Source of the DNA: Natrinema hispanicum
GTDB taxonomy: Archaea; Halobacteriota; Halobacteria; Halobacteriales; Natrialbaceae
Assembly (NCBI RefSeq): GCF_004217335.1
Contig: NZ_SHMP01000008.1
Span: 153,816 to 217,815 of the forward strand
Length of the DNA stretch: 64,000 nt
Direction: 5' to 3'
In this document: positions 33,951 to 42,127 of the stretch, piece by piece
Position numbering within the stretch: the first letter of the stretch is position 1
Layout of the letters: every line of letters begins with the position of its first letter
Program-made: the position numbers and the translations under genes
The notes under the pieces: model-generated
What the model saw: only the letters and a program-made list of their open reading frames with translations
Databases searched by the model: none
What the model was told of the DNA's origin: nothing

Positions 33951-34020
33951 GGGAAAGCGGATCACCGTTCGCTCAGATTTCCCTCGAGCGGGCACGTCGA
34001 GGGCAGGGGAGACACACAGC

Positions 34021-34713
34021 TTAGATGCGTGGCGACACCTTCCACTGTTCGTCGATCCGAAAGCCCGTAGCGCCGTCGCTGACCTCGAGATCGTAACACT
34101 CCCAGCGGAAGTCATGATTCGAATCGCCGCCAACAATGTTCGCACCGACGCGATACCAGCCCGCCTGGGAGAACTCCGGACGGTTGGTGATGTCGTACAT
34201 GACGGTCCCGCTCGGATTCTGGAACGTCTCGTCCCAGGGGACTGTGCCTGCGTCTGGTGCCTCGTCTTGCATTTGATCGGTGCTACCGAGATAGGCGACC
34301 CCGAGTGCGGCGACAGTAACGGGGTACTGCGTCACTTCCTCCTCGTGGTCTTCGTACCAGTCGTCGGCGTAGTCGCCACCGTGGTACCACGCGTGTCCGT
34401 GGCTCGTATGTGGCGCAGAGGTGTATCCGCCGGTGCCGCGTCCGGTCGCGCCTCGGCCACCGCCGCCGCCACTGCTGCCTTTCGCGCTGGCGATACCAAC
34501 GGGGCTTACCGTGGCGGGAGACTGCTGTGATCCGTCGTAACGGGACATGACCCACTTATTGTCGGCAAGATCAACGACGAGTGTGCCGTCGCTCACCTCG
34601 AAGTCGGAGACGACGCTCGACTTCCGTGGTGGTGGTGACTTGCTACCGAGGCATCCACCCAGAGCGGTGACCGCTCCGAGACCGGTGGCGACGATAAATT
34701 GACGACGGCGCAT
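34021..34713 (-). CDS. Tat-exported lipoprotein, Gly-rich, unknown function
   Basis: A 230-residue protein with twin-arginine motif Arg-Arg-Arg-Gln-Phe-Ile and lipobox Leu-Gly-Gly-Cys. A Ser/Gly-rich low-complexity segment near residues 78-95 is followed by a His/Tyr/Asp-rich stretch (His-Thr-Ser-His-Gly-His-Ala-Trp-Tyr-His-Gly). The C-terminal half is beta-rich with Trp-Tyr-Arg-Val-Gly-Ala. It is co-directional with, and about 70 bases upstream of, the spermidine-synthase-like gene. I do not recognise the family. The His-rich stretch could bind a divalent metal. The context suggests an extracellular partner of the membrane enzyme. Confidence 0.65.
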   Translation of the reverse strand: MRRRQFIVATGLGAVTALGGCLGSKSPPPRKSSVVSDFEVSDGTLVVDLADNKWVMSRYDGSQQSPATVSPVGIASAKGSSGGGGGRGATGRGTGGYTSAPHTSHGHAWYHGGDYADDWYEDHEEEVTQYPVTVAALGVAYLGSTDQMQDEAPDAGTVPWDETFQNPSGTVMYDITNRPEFSQAGWYRVGANIVGGDSNHDFRWECYDLEVSDGATGFRIDEQWKVSPRI

Positions 34714-35015
34714 GGGTTTCGATTCCTCTCTGAAATATTAGACAACTGTATTAACTATCTTGCGATTTATTCTATCACTAATCGAACGCTGTTGGCGGCA
34801 GCAACACTCAGTACACTGGTCGTGCACTGCCTCGCACAGTCCCCTGCGCCATTCAGTTACCTGAGCTGCGTTCCGCCCGAGATCTTGCCAGCCCGATGAA
34901 GAACGGAACAAGCAGCCACAATCAGTCCATTTTTCGACCATTCGTCGGTGTTGCATAACCGGGGTTCCTTTTTGCTCAACCGAAGCGAAGTCACCAAAGA
35001 CACGAAGTGAGCAAA

Positions 35016-35486
35016 ATGTACCGAAGAATTCCCAGGAATTGCCGCGGTGTCTCGAGGCGAACGATGCTGACGACCGCGATTGCTGGCGGCGTCGGAACCG
35101 TCGCAGGCTGTCTGGATGGCCCGAACGAAACCGAGGGGGAATCAGAGAGCGACGTGGACGCCGTCAGTGAGAAAGACAGAACACTCGCTGCAGAGATGGT
35201 CGAAACCATCGACGAGGACCTCTCGGTCACAGGATGGGACCTACCTGGGATGTTCATTCCGGAGTATACCGATAGTCGCGGAGTCGAAGCCGACGTTCCG
35301 ATTCTCGGGAACGCCTACGCCGATATCGTCGAGCAAGGGTTCGATCGGCGAGCGATGCCGACCGCCTACGAGGATGATGAGATATTCTTCATGGTCTTTC
35401 TCGAACCCGAGTGGGCCACCGCATATCTCGACGGTGAGTGGTCCGAATCGACGTACTACACTGAGATCGAAGACTCCGCACATTGA
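35016..35486 (+). CDS. Tat-exported lipoprotein, hypothetical
   Basis: A 156-residue protein with twin-arginine signal Val-Ser-Arg-Arg-Thr-Met-Leu and lipobox Val-Ala-Gly-Cys, then a Glu/Ser/Asp-rich linker. The remaining roughly 110 residues are acidic with few hydrophobic stretches and no motif I recognise. It has a GTG nine bases upstream (35007); ATG at 35016 is used. It is divergent from the Gly-rich lipoprotein across about 300 bases with no gene. Nothing indicates a partner on its own strand: the next gene downstream is a pseudogene. Confidence 0.55.
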   Translation: MYRRIPRNCRGVSRRTMLTTAIAGGVGTVAGCLDGPNETEGESESDVDAVSEKDRTLAAEMVETIDEDLSVTGWDLPGMFIPEYTDSRGVEADVPILGNAYADIVEQGFDRRAMPTAYEDDEIFFMVFLEPEWATAYLDGEWSESTYYTEIEDSAH

Positions 35487-35636
35487 TTCTGAACCCAGTA
35501 CGTCTTCCGTTACCCGCTCGTCGCTCGTCGGTTCGCACGAGAATCGAGCGCGGTACCCTCTTCTTTCGTCGATCGTGTTCTACTTGTGCACATCCTCGAT
35601 CGCTATTTGGGCGTTCCTGGAGTGGGTATCGCTGAA

Positions 35637-36980
35637 ATGTCTGATTTTGACGTCCTCATCATCGGCGGTGGTACGGCCAACAACGTCGCCGCGGCAGCAG
35701 CTGATCACGGCCTCGAGACGGCGCCGGTCCGCTCGGCGGGACGTGTCTCAACCGAGGCTGTAATCCCTCGAAGATGCTCATCCAGGCAGCAAACGCGGTC
35801 TCCCACGTTCGAGACGCCGACGCGTTTCACGTCGACGCCAGCCTCGAGGGAATCGACTGGAACGCCGTCGTCGACGAGATGGACGACCTGCTCGGTGGTA
35901 TCGCAGCGGATATGGAGCGACGATCCGAGAGCAAGCTTCCCTCACGCTCTTCAAGGAACGAGCCGAGTTCGTCGACGAACGGACGGTCGAACTCGACGGA
36001 CAGGCCGTGACTGCCGAGAACGTCGTCGTTGCGACCGGCAGCCGCCCCGCCGTGCCGCCGATCGATGGTCTCGAGGAGTGTGACTATCTGACGAGCAACG
36101 AGGCGCTGTACCTGACCGACCCACCCGAAAGCCTCGTCGTTCTCGGTGGCGGGTACATCGCCGTCGAACTCGGCTACGTCTTCGGCTCGATCGGGACGGA
36201 CGTCACCATCATCGAAAAGAACGACTCGCTCGTCTCGCGCGAGGATGGTGCGGTCGCGGCGACTCTGACCGAGATCGCGAGTGATCGTCACGAGGTACAC
36301 ACCGGTCACCGAGTGACGGCAGTCGAGGCACTCGGAGATGGGTATCGCGTCCACGCCGAGACTGAAGCCGGGGAACGATCGCTGTCGACGGCGAGGACAT
36401 CCTCGTCGCACTCGGTCGACGGCCGAACACCGACGTACTGAACCTCGAGACTGCTGGTATCGAGGTCGACGATCGCGGCTTCATCGAGACGAACGAGTAC
36501 CTCGAGACGTCAGCGGAGAACGTGTGGGCACAGGGTGATGTCGCCGGAAACGCCCTGTTCAAACACGCTGGCGACTACGAGACGCGTCACGTGATTGACA
36601 ACGTCGTCGATGACGAGCGCCGAGCGCTCGATCTCAGTGCGATGCCACACGCCATTTTCACCGAGCCGCAGATCGCCGGTGTCGGCGTGACCGAGGACGA
36701 ACTCGAAGCCGAGGGGCGCGAGTACGTCGTCGGTCGCGCCGAGTACGCCGACTCGGCGATGGGTCGTGCGAAGAAACTCGACGACGGCTTTGTGAAGGTG
36801 CGAGCGGCACCTGACGGTGAGATCCTGGGCTATCACGTCATCGGATACGAGGCATCGATGCTGGTACACGAGGCAGTCGTCGCGATGCGGGTCGGTGCGA
36901 CTGTCGACGAGGTCGCTGACACGATCCACGCCGTCCGAGCGGGTTGCACGGACGCAATCACAGAAAAGTTAGTCACGTGA
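35637..36980 (+). pseudogene. Frameshifted dihydrolipoamide-dehydrogenase-like flavoprotein
   Basis: A class I pyridine nucleotide-disulfide oxidoreductase spread over several reading frames. The FAD Gly-x-Gly-x-x-Ala site (Ile-Ile-Gly-Gly-Gly-Thr-Ala) opens frame one. In a second frame (from about 35726) the redox motif Gly-Gly-Thr-Cys-Leu-Asn-Arg-Gly-Cys-Asn-Pro-Ser-Lys is intact. A third frame (about 35940-36370) carries Ala-Thr-Gly-Ser-Arg-Pro and the NAD site Gly-Gly-Gly-Tyr-Ile-Ala-Val-Glu. A fourth frame carries Gly-Arg-Arg-Pro-Asn-Thr-Asp and the dimer interface. At least three frameshifts are needed, and the C-terminal active-site His-Pro region also looks altered. Either the gene is dead or the assembly has several indel errors. 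Confidence 0.8.
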
Positions 36981-37117
36981 TAGACCGGGTTCGGATTCAC
37001 CAGGGATACGAACCTGCTATCTCGGAAGGGTGTCCGCATAGCTGGACTATCGGGTATTTTTATAATATTTCTGAATTGTAAATAACACTTATGATTGTGT
37101 GGTCATCTCTACCAAGT

Positions 37118-37888
37118 ATGGGAGACGATGGTACACCGGACGGCCGCGGCCGCCCCGATCTCTCGAACGACGAATTATTTCACGTACTCTCCGACGCCAG
37201 TCGGCGAACTGTTCTGTTCCACCTTCGTCAGCATAGGGCTGCGACGGTTGACGAACTCGCCGACGTGATCGCAGAGGTCAACGGCGACGAGTCTCGAGCG
37301 GTCGACCGCGAGCACCTTCGCACGTCGTTACATCACAGTCACTTTCCCAAACTCGTGGGCACTGGATTGATCACGTACGATCCGGAGCAGCAGATCGTCG
37401 AGTCTACGAGCCTTCACGGGAACATTGGCGAGTGGCTCGACCTCGCGGTTCGCCATCAGATCCAGTTCGAGAGTGTGCGCGAACCGGACAGTCAGCCTGA
37501 CGAGCGCGAGAAGATTCAGGTATTACTCGTCGACGACGAACCGGGACTTCCCGAGACGATCGGTGCCTACCTCGAGCGCGAGAACGACGATATGACTGTT
37601 ACCACCGCAGCGAGTTCCCTCGAAGCGGTGACCAGACTCGAGGAGGAATCGTTCGACTGTATTGTGAGCGACTATCAGATGCCGGCGATTAGCGGGATCG
37701 ACTTTTTAAAAGCCGTCCGCGAGAACGACGCGACGATGCCGTTCATCGTCTTCACTGCCAAAGGCAGTGAATCGGTGGCCAGTCAGGCTATCGAGACTGG
37801 CGTAACCGATTACGTTCAGAAGGGGCCGGATACCGAACAGTACGACGAACTGGCTGATCGGATCCGCAAGGCTGTCACTGGAGACTAA
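37118..37888 (+). CDS. Response regulator with N-terminal DUF7344-type winged helix
   Basis: A 256-residue protein. An N-terminal winged-helix domain (about residues 15-100; Glu-Leu-Phe-His-Val-Leu-Ser-Asp-Ala-Ser-Arg-Arg-Thr-Val-Leu) is of the haloarchaeal DUF7344 type. It is followed by a receiver domain (about 130-250) with the acidic pocket Val-Asp-Asp-Glu, the phospho-acceptor Asp in Ser-Asp-Tyr-Gln-Met-Pro, the switch Thr in Phe-Thr-Ala-Lys-Gly and Lys in Val-Gln-Lys-Gly. The arrangement HTH then receiver is the reverse of bacterial regulators. ATG at 37118 is preferred over 37091. The cognate kinase is probably the PAS histidine kinase 330 bases downstream. Confidence 0.85.
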   Translation: MGDDGTPDGRGRPDLSNDELFHVLSDASRRTVLFHLRQHRAATVDELADVIAEVNGDESRAVDREHLRTSLHHSHFPKLVGTGLITYDPEQQIVESTSLHGNIGEWLDLAVRHQIQFESVREPDSQPDEREKIQVLLVDDEPGLPETIGAYLERENDDMTVTTAASSLEAVTRLEEESFDCIVSDYQMPAISGIDFLKAVRENDATMPFIVFTAKGSESVASQAIETGVTDYVQKGPDTEQYDELADRIRKAVTGD

Positions 37889-37958
37889 CACATCTTGGAA
37901 TTGATACGAACGTGCCGACCAGAGCACGGTTCGGCGATCGCCCAACTCATCGGACTGG

Positions 37959-38213
37959 ATGATATCGCAGCCACGAATGAACGCCGAAAACGTGTCCCGA
38001 CGGGACGTGTCGGAGGTCCATCTAGAACGCACAGTCTCCGCCCACTGTGTCACCGCTAACTCCCGTTTCGAATCGATTGCGGGAAGCGAAACCGACGACC
38101 CGACTGCTGGAGTCATCGCACGGGACGGACCTACTTTTCATCAGTCTGTGCCCGGAGTTGACCAATACACGCTACTGATACGGTGCCTCGAAGATACCGC
38201 CGTCCGACAATGA
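37959..38213 (+). CDS. Possible small ORF between response regulator and kinase (84 aa)
   Basis: An 84-residue frame ending 4 bases before the kinase ATG, on the same strand as both two-component genes. Codon use is GC-rich at third positions and ordinary for the window. The product has no recognisable domain, signal or membrane segment and contains a Cys pair far apart. It may be a short output or adaptor protein, or simply a chance frame in the spacer. There is no independent evidence beyond position and codon use. Confidence 0.3.
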   Translation: MISQPRMNAENVSRRDVSEVHLERTVSAHCVTANSRFESIAGSETDDPTAGVIARDGPTFHQSVPGVDQYTLLIRCLEDTAVRQ

Positions 38214-38217
38214 TCAA

Positions 38218-40329
38218 ATGAGCACTAGCCAATCGACGTACGAACAACTGACCGAACGTATCTCGGATGCATGCTGTGCAGTAGATACCGAGTGTCGAAT
38301 CACATACTGGAACGACCGGATGGCGGAGTGGACTGGCGTCCCAGCAGCGGCTATCGAAGGCGAAGTCGTGTGGGATGTCGTTCCATCGTTTCGGGGGTCC
38401 GCATTCGAGGTACAGTGTCGGGAAGCGATTAAAACGCAAGAAGCACGCTCGTTCGAGACACGATTCGACGATCCACTCGACTCATGGATCGAGGTGTCGA
38501 TTTACGTTAACGCAGACGGCCTCACGATACTTTCCCGCGAAATTACCGAGCGCAAGGCGCGTCAAGAACGAGTCGAACTCGCAGAAACACTGTTCGAGAA
38601 CACGCAGGATGCGCTTTTCCTCATCGATCTCGACGAGGAGACAGACGAGTTTCAGTTAGAACGAGTAAACCCCGCTTATGAACGCCACACGGGACTTACA
38701 AGCGATGAACTCAGCGGGCGGGGGTTACGTGACGTCTTCGGTTTTGAAGAGGGGAACTCCATCCTCGAGAAGTACCGCGAGTGCGTTGCCCGGCGTGAAC
38801 CGATCGAATACGAAGAACTCGTCTCGGTCCCCAACGAGGGCCCCTACTGGGAGACGCGGATCGCCCCCGTCATTGTCGATGACACCGTCGAGAAACTCGT
38901 CGGCGCGACACGCAATATCACCGCACAGAAAGATCGAGAGCGCCGGTACGACGCCATCTTCAATCAGACGTACCAGTATATCGGGTTGTTAGACACCGGC
39001 GGAACATTGCTCGAGGCCAACGACTCCGCGCTCGAATTCGGCGGTCTCGAACGCGAGGAGGTCGTCGGCCAGCCGATCTGGGACACGTATTGGTGGCAGC
39101 GAGACGAGCGTACTCGGATGCAGCTGAAAGACGCTGTCACGTCGGCTGCGAACGGCCAGTTCGTCCGATACGACGTCGAAGTACAAGGTGCTGATGAAAC
39201 GGCCATTATCGACTTTTCGATTCGACCGATCACGGATGATCGAGACGAAGTCGTCCTACTCGTCACCGAGGGGCGAAACATCACCAAACACAAACAACGT
39301 GCCCGTGAACTCGAGCAAAAGCGGGAGTTTCTCCGGCAGATCCAGGCCGCCGCAGATATCGGCGGCTGGGAAGTCGACTTCCGGACGGAGACGATGCGAT
39401 GGACAGACGAAGTCTGTCGCATCCACGACCTGCCAACCGAGTACGAGCCAACGGTTGAGGACGGGATCGACTTCTATCATCCACAAGATAGAGCGACGAT
39501 TACGAACGCATTCGAACGACTGCGGGAAACGGGTGACGGCTACGATCTGGAGTTGCGGATCATCACGGCCGCCGATGAGAGACGCTGGGTTCGAACGCTC
39601 GGAGCGCCGTGGTACGACGACGATGGCACCCTCATCGGTGCACGCGGCGCGTTTCAAGATATCACCGAACGCAAAGAACGCGAGCGTGAACTTCAACGGA
39701 CCAATGCCCGTCTCGAGGAGTTCGCCTCCGTCGTCAGTCACGACCTCCGGAACCCGCTGACAGTCGCCCAGGCTGCACTCGAGCTCGGCCGTGAGAGCGG
39801 TGCGTCGGACGACTTCGATCGCGTCGAAGCCGCTCACAAACGGATGAACGCGCTCATCGACGATCTACTGACGCTCGCACGCAACGGCCGGCAGGTCGAC
39901 GAGACCCAGCCGATCGTCTTGGCGACGCTACTCGAGTCAGTCTGTGAGACGTTTCCGAACGACCGTGCGACCATCGATGTCGCGCTTGAGGACTATCGCC
40001 TCGAGGGTGACGAAGCTCGGCTGCGGCAATTGGTCGAGAATCTCCTCTCGAATGCGCTACACCATGGCGGTGACGACGTGACGATCCGCGTCGGCCGGCT
40101 CGAGAGTCGCGACGGATTTTATGTCGCAGACGACGGGCCAGGCATTCCACCTGCGATACGCGAGGCGATATTCGATCAGGGGTATTCGACAACAAGCGAG
40201 GGAACGGGCTTCGGGCTCGCCATCGTCAAGGGAATCGCCGAAGCCCATGGCTGGACAGTCGACGTGACCGATAGCGAGGACGGTGGCGCACGATTTGAAG
40301 TGACCACAGCACAACAGAGTCCAGCTTGA
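38218..40329 (+). CDS. Multi-PAS sensor histidine kinase
   Basis: A 703-residue cytoplasmic kinase without membrane segments. Four PAS domains occupy about residues 10-115, 120-240, 245-360 and 370-485, several followed by the PAC-type ending Ile-Thr-Glu-Arg-Lys or Asn-Ile-Thr. A HisKA domain has the phospho-acceptor His508 in Val-Val-Ser-His-Asp-Leu-Arg-Asn-Pro-Leu. The ATPase domain shows the N box Asn-Leu-Leu-Ser-Asn-Ala-Leu-His-His, G1 Asp-Asp-Gly-Pro-Gly-Ile and G2 Gly-Thr-Gly-Phe-Gly-Leu-Ala. It most likely phosphorylates the receiver protein encoded just upstream. Its signal is unknown; PAS domains of this kind often sense redox state or small molecules in the cytoplasm. Confidence 0.88.
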   Translation: MSTSQSTYEQLTERISDACCAVDTECRITYWNDRMAEWTGVPAAAIEGEVVWDVVPSFRGSAFEVQCREAIKTQEARSFETRFDDPLDSWIEVSIYVNADGLTILSREITERKARQERVELAETLFENTQDALFLIDLDEETDEFQLERVNPAYERHTGLTSDELSGRGLRDVFGFEEGNSILEKYRECVARREPIEYEELVSVPNEGPYWETRIAPVIVDDTVEKLVGATRNITAQKDRERRYDAIFNQTYQYIGLLDTGGTLLEANDSALEFGGLEREEVVGQPIWDTYWWQRDERTRMQLKDAVTSAANGQFVRYDVEVQGADETAIIDFSIRPITDDRDEVVLLVTEGRNITKHKQRARELEQKREFLRQIQAAADIGGWEVDFRTETMRWTDEVCRIHDLPTEYEPTVEDGIDFYHPQDRATITNAFERLRETGDGYDLELRIITAADERRWVRTLGAPWYDDDGTLIGARGAFQDITERKERERELQRTNARLEEFASVVSHDLRNPLTVAQAALELGRESGASDDFDRVEAAHKRMNALIDDLLTLARNGRQVDETQPIVLATLLESVCETFPNDRATIDVALEDYRLEGDEARLRQLVENLLSNALHHGGDDVTIRVGRLESRDGFYVADDGPGIPPAIREAIFDQGYSTTSEGTGFGLAIVKGIAEAHGWTVDVTDSEDGGARFEVTTAQQSPA

Positions 40330-40418
40330 TGCGATGGGGCCGACGACAGGGCGTCTCCGGTGATACGATCTGTCTCGAGTGGAAATTCACTATTTGCTGT
40401 CGCGCAGAACTATTACTT

Positions 40419-40540
40419 TCACTCGATGTACTCCTGCATCGCTTCTCGGACTGCCCGTGACCGATTGTCGATTCCTTCGTCCTCCCAGACCTGATCGAAC
40501 TCTTCGAGAAGCCATCTGGAATATTGAAACTCGTTCGCAT
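40419..40540 (-). pseudogene. Ribbon-helix-helix (CopG-like) gene with a single frameshift
   Basis: Starting at ATG 40540 one frame reads Met-Arg-Thr-Ser-Phe-Asn-Ile-Pro-Asp-Gly, the N-terminal strand of a ribbon-helix-helix protein. From about 40505 the adjacent frame reads Leu-Leu-Glu-Glu-Phe-Asp-Gln-Val-Trp-Glu-Asp-Glu, continuing Ser-Arg-Ala-Val-Arg-Glu-Ala-Met-Gln-Glu-Tyr-Ile-Glu and stopping at 40419. Joined with a one-base insertion near GATGGCTTC the two give a normal roughly 41-residue domain. It is a disrupted gene, or a sequencing error. It lies 12 bases downstream of the 77-base repeat copy 2. Confidence 0.65.
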
Positions 40541-40552
40541 GGTTTATATGAT

Positions 40553-40629
40553 CTGCTGTAACGGTGTACCGGTGCAACCGCAGTGCGGGTCGCGGTTGCA
40601 CCGGAACTGACTGACAGTAGTCCGTATAG
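40553..40629 (-). repeat. 77-bp structured intergenic repeat, copy 2
   Basis: The second copy of the element at 17974-18050, aligned without gaps. Its hairpin, 40569-40604, is perfect: 13-base arms (CCGGTGCAACCGC against GCGGTTGCACCGG) with a 10-base loop. On the minus strand the order is conserved block, hairpin, ACAGCAG, then the frameshifted ribbon-helix-helix gene. Confidence 0.75.
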
Positions 40630-40748
40630 TGCTTCGTCAGTCCAGAGTAAGAGTCCTGAGTCTGGCGATACTCTCATTTTTGGAATGACAACCAAGTGTC
40701 AGAGACCCCTCCGCGAACCACCCCTTTGAATCGGTAAGTACAGGCGAA

Positions 40749-40943
40749 CTATTGAGCGTCTTTTAGGTGGACGTGCGAATCCTCGAGAGCAAGGATCCAC
40801 TTTGCATGTAGCTCATCACATCTTGCATTTTCTGGGAAAAACACACACTTGTCAGCTTCTCCTGGGTCTTCGATCAAGACATGGATAAGTTCATTTTGAT
40901 CCGAAATGTCGGTTGAAGGGGCGTTTTCAGGTATTTCATCCAT
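40749..40943 (-). CDS. DUF7511-like small protein (64 aa)
   Basis: A 64-residue acidic protein. The core Lys-Cys-Val-Phe-Phe-Pro-Glu-Asn-Ala, then Leu-His-Ala-Lys-Trp-Ile-Leu-Ala and His-Val-His-Leu follows the pattern I associate with haloarchaeal DUF7511 (Cys-x-Ile/Phe-Phe/Tyr-Pro, then Trp-Ile-x-Ala, then Val-x-Leu). The same pattern recurs in the protein at 43561-43782. ATG at 40943 is used; 40958 is possible. Function unknown. It sits in a cluster of small genes between the kinase and the AhpD-like gene. Confidence 0.6.
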   Translation of the reverse strand: MDEIPENAPSTDISDQNELIHVLIEDPGEADKCVFFPENARCDELHAKWILALEDSHVHLKDAQ

Positions 40944-41088
40944 GTCATGTCCGCACACGGCTTCTGGGGTTAAAAACCTTAAATATGGACAATAGGATGC
41001 AGGTCTTAAGACAATAACTGTGATTTCTCTTTATTAGTCTCGACGCACTGATATATCTGTGTGGGCATTGTCGGCCCGATTATCTCGA

Positions 41089-41253
41089 ATGAGCAACACT
41101 CGGACTGGACAAGAGATCGTCGCCATCTGTCCTAACTGTGATGCCGTTTATCCTGCTATTCGGCTTCCTGATGGGAAAATAAGACGGAAGGGAAGGTATC
41201 CGCATTGTCAGTGTGGAACCAAATCGCTTGTCGAAATTGAAAGCGAACAGTAA
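41089..41253 (+). CDS. Zinc-ribbon microprotein (54 aa)
   Basis: A 54-residue protein with Ile-Cys-Pro-Asn-Cys-Asp and His-Cys-Gln-Cys-Gly, enough for one zinc site. It is basic in the middle (Lys-Ile-Arg-Arg-Lys-Gly-Arg-Tyr-Pro), suggesting nucleic-acid contact. An AT-rich ATATAT box lies about 30-40 bases before ATG 41089, favouring that start over an in-frame upstream one. Many such proteins occur in haloarchaea; roles are mostly unknown. Confidence 0.6.
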   Translation: MSNTRTGQEIVAICPNCDAVYPAIRLPDGKIRRKGRYPHCQCGTKSLVEIESEQ

Positions 41254-41339
41254 GCACAACTACTTATCGGCCAATTCACGATAATGTGGATGTAATCAAC
41301 ACCGTGAGAATACTTCTAGGAGCCACTCAGTAACGACTG

Positions 41340-41504
41340 TTATTCCTCGTCCTCCCAATCTCCGAAATCGGACGATGCTACACGGCGAACGCTGTGCCAT
41401 TTGTACTTGAAATTCTGGAGAGCGAGAACTCGAGCAGTGCCGGTTCTGGTGGGGTCACGCGATAAACAGGCAGTATCGGCTGACGCTACCCGGGATACCC
41501 CCAT
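41340..41504 (-). CDS. Small basic-acidic protein (54 aa), hypothetical
   Basis: A 54-residue minus-strand frame starting ATG 41504 (a GTG is directly before it) with codon use typical of the window. The middle is basic and aromatic (Phe-Lys-Tyr-Lys-Trp-His-Ser-Val-Arg-Arg) and the end is acidic (Asp-Phe-Gly-Asp-Trp-Glu-Asp-Glu-Glu). I do not recognise a family. It is divergent from the AhpD-like gene. It may be real, but the only support is codon use and composition. Confidence 0.35.
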   Translation of the reverse strand: MGVSRVASADTACLSRDPTRTGTARVLALQNFKYKWHSVRRVASSDFGDWEDEE

Positions 41505-41538
41505 CACATTTTAGTCCTCCTCGGTGAGTAGCTACTTG

Positions 41539-41883
41539 ATGTCACGCACACAGGAGCTAGACGAGTTCAAGGGGACGCTCGGCGACCTCGTGGAGGAAGC
41601 ACCGGAACTGAAACAGTTTTCGGGCTTCATCGAATCGGCAGAAGCGACAACCGTTCTCGATCACAAGACCAAGGAGCTACTGTCGCTCGCGATCGGCGTC
41701 GTCACCCGCTGTGACCACTGCATTCTCTGGCATACAGACGCCGCACTCGAGGCTGGTGCAACCCATGATGAAATCGTCGATGCACTGAAAATCGCCGTCG
41801 TCATGGGCGGCGGTCCGGCGATGACGTACGCGGTCGACGCTTACGAAACGCTGCAGGCGCTTGAAGCAGAACGGAGCGAGTGA
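41539..41883 (+). CDS. Carboxymuconolactone decarboxylase/AhpD-like protein
   Basis: A 114-residue all-helical protein with the active-site pair Cys-Asp-His-Cys-Ile-Leu-Trp-His (about residues 57-64) typical of AhpD-type alkylhydroperoxidases. Asp-Glu-Ile-Val-Asp-Ala-Leu and Met-Gly-Gly-Gly-Pro-Ala in the C-terminal half fit the family. Such proteins reduce peroxides or transfer reducing equivalents through a Cys-Cys pair. Members usually form trimers or hexamers. ATG at 41539 is preferred over a GTG at 41524. No partner peroxiredoxin is adjacent, so its reductant and substrate are unknown. Confidence 0.8.
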   Translation: MSRTQELDEFKGTLGDLVEEAPELKQFSGFIESAEATTVLDHKTKELLSLAIGVVTRCDHCILWHTDAALEAGATHDEIVDALKIAVVMGGGPAMTYAVDAYETLQALEAERSE

Positions 41884-42127
41884 ACTACCTTCGGGGCATC
41901 CTGCAGTCAACCCTTATCGTTGTGCGTCCAGCGGACGATGCTCGTCGTTTCGATGTCTACGCTCAGGAAACTCGACAGTGACTGGCACGGTCACCGCAAC
42001 TCGCCAAAAGGTGGTGGCAAGTACCACATCTATATTGGTAACACGCCCTGTGACACTGGCCAGTTTTATTAACATCCCTAATCTCTATCATAGCTATTAT
42101 TATCTAGTGTAGTAGACTTAGTAACAG

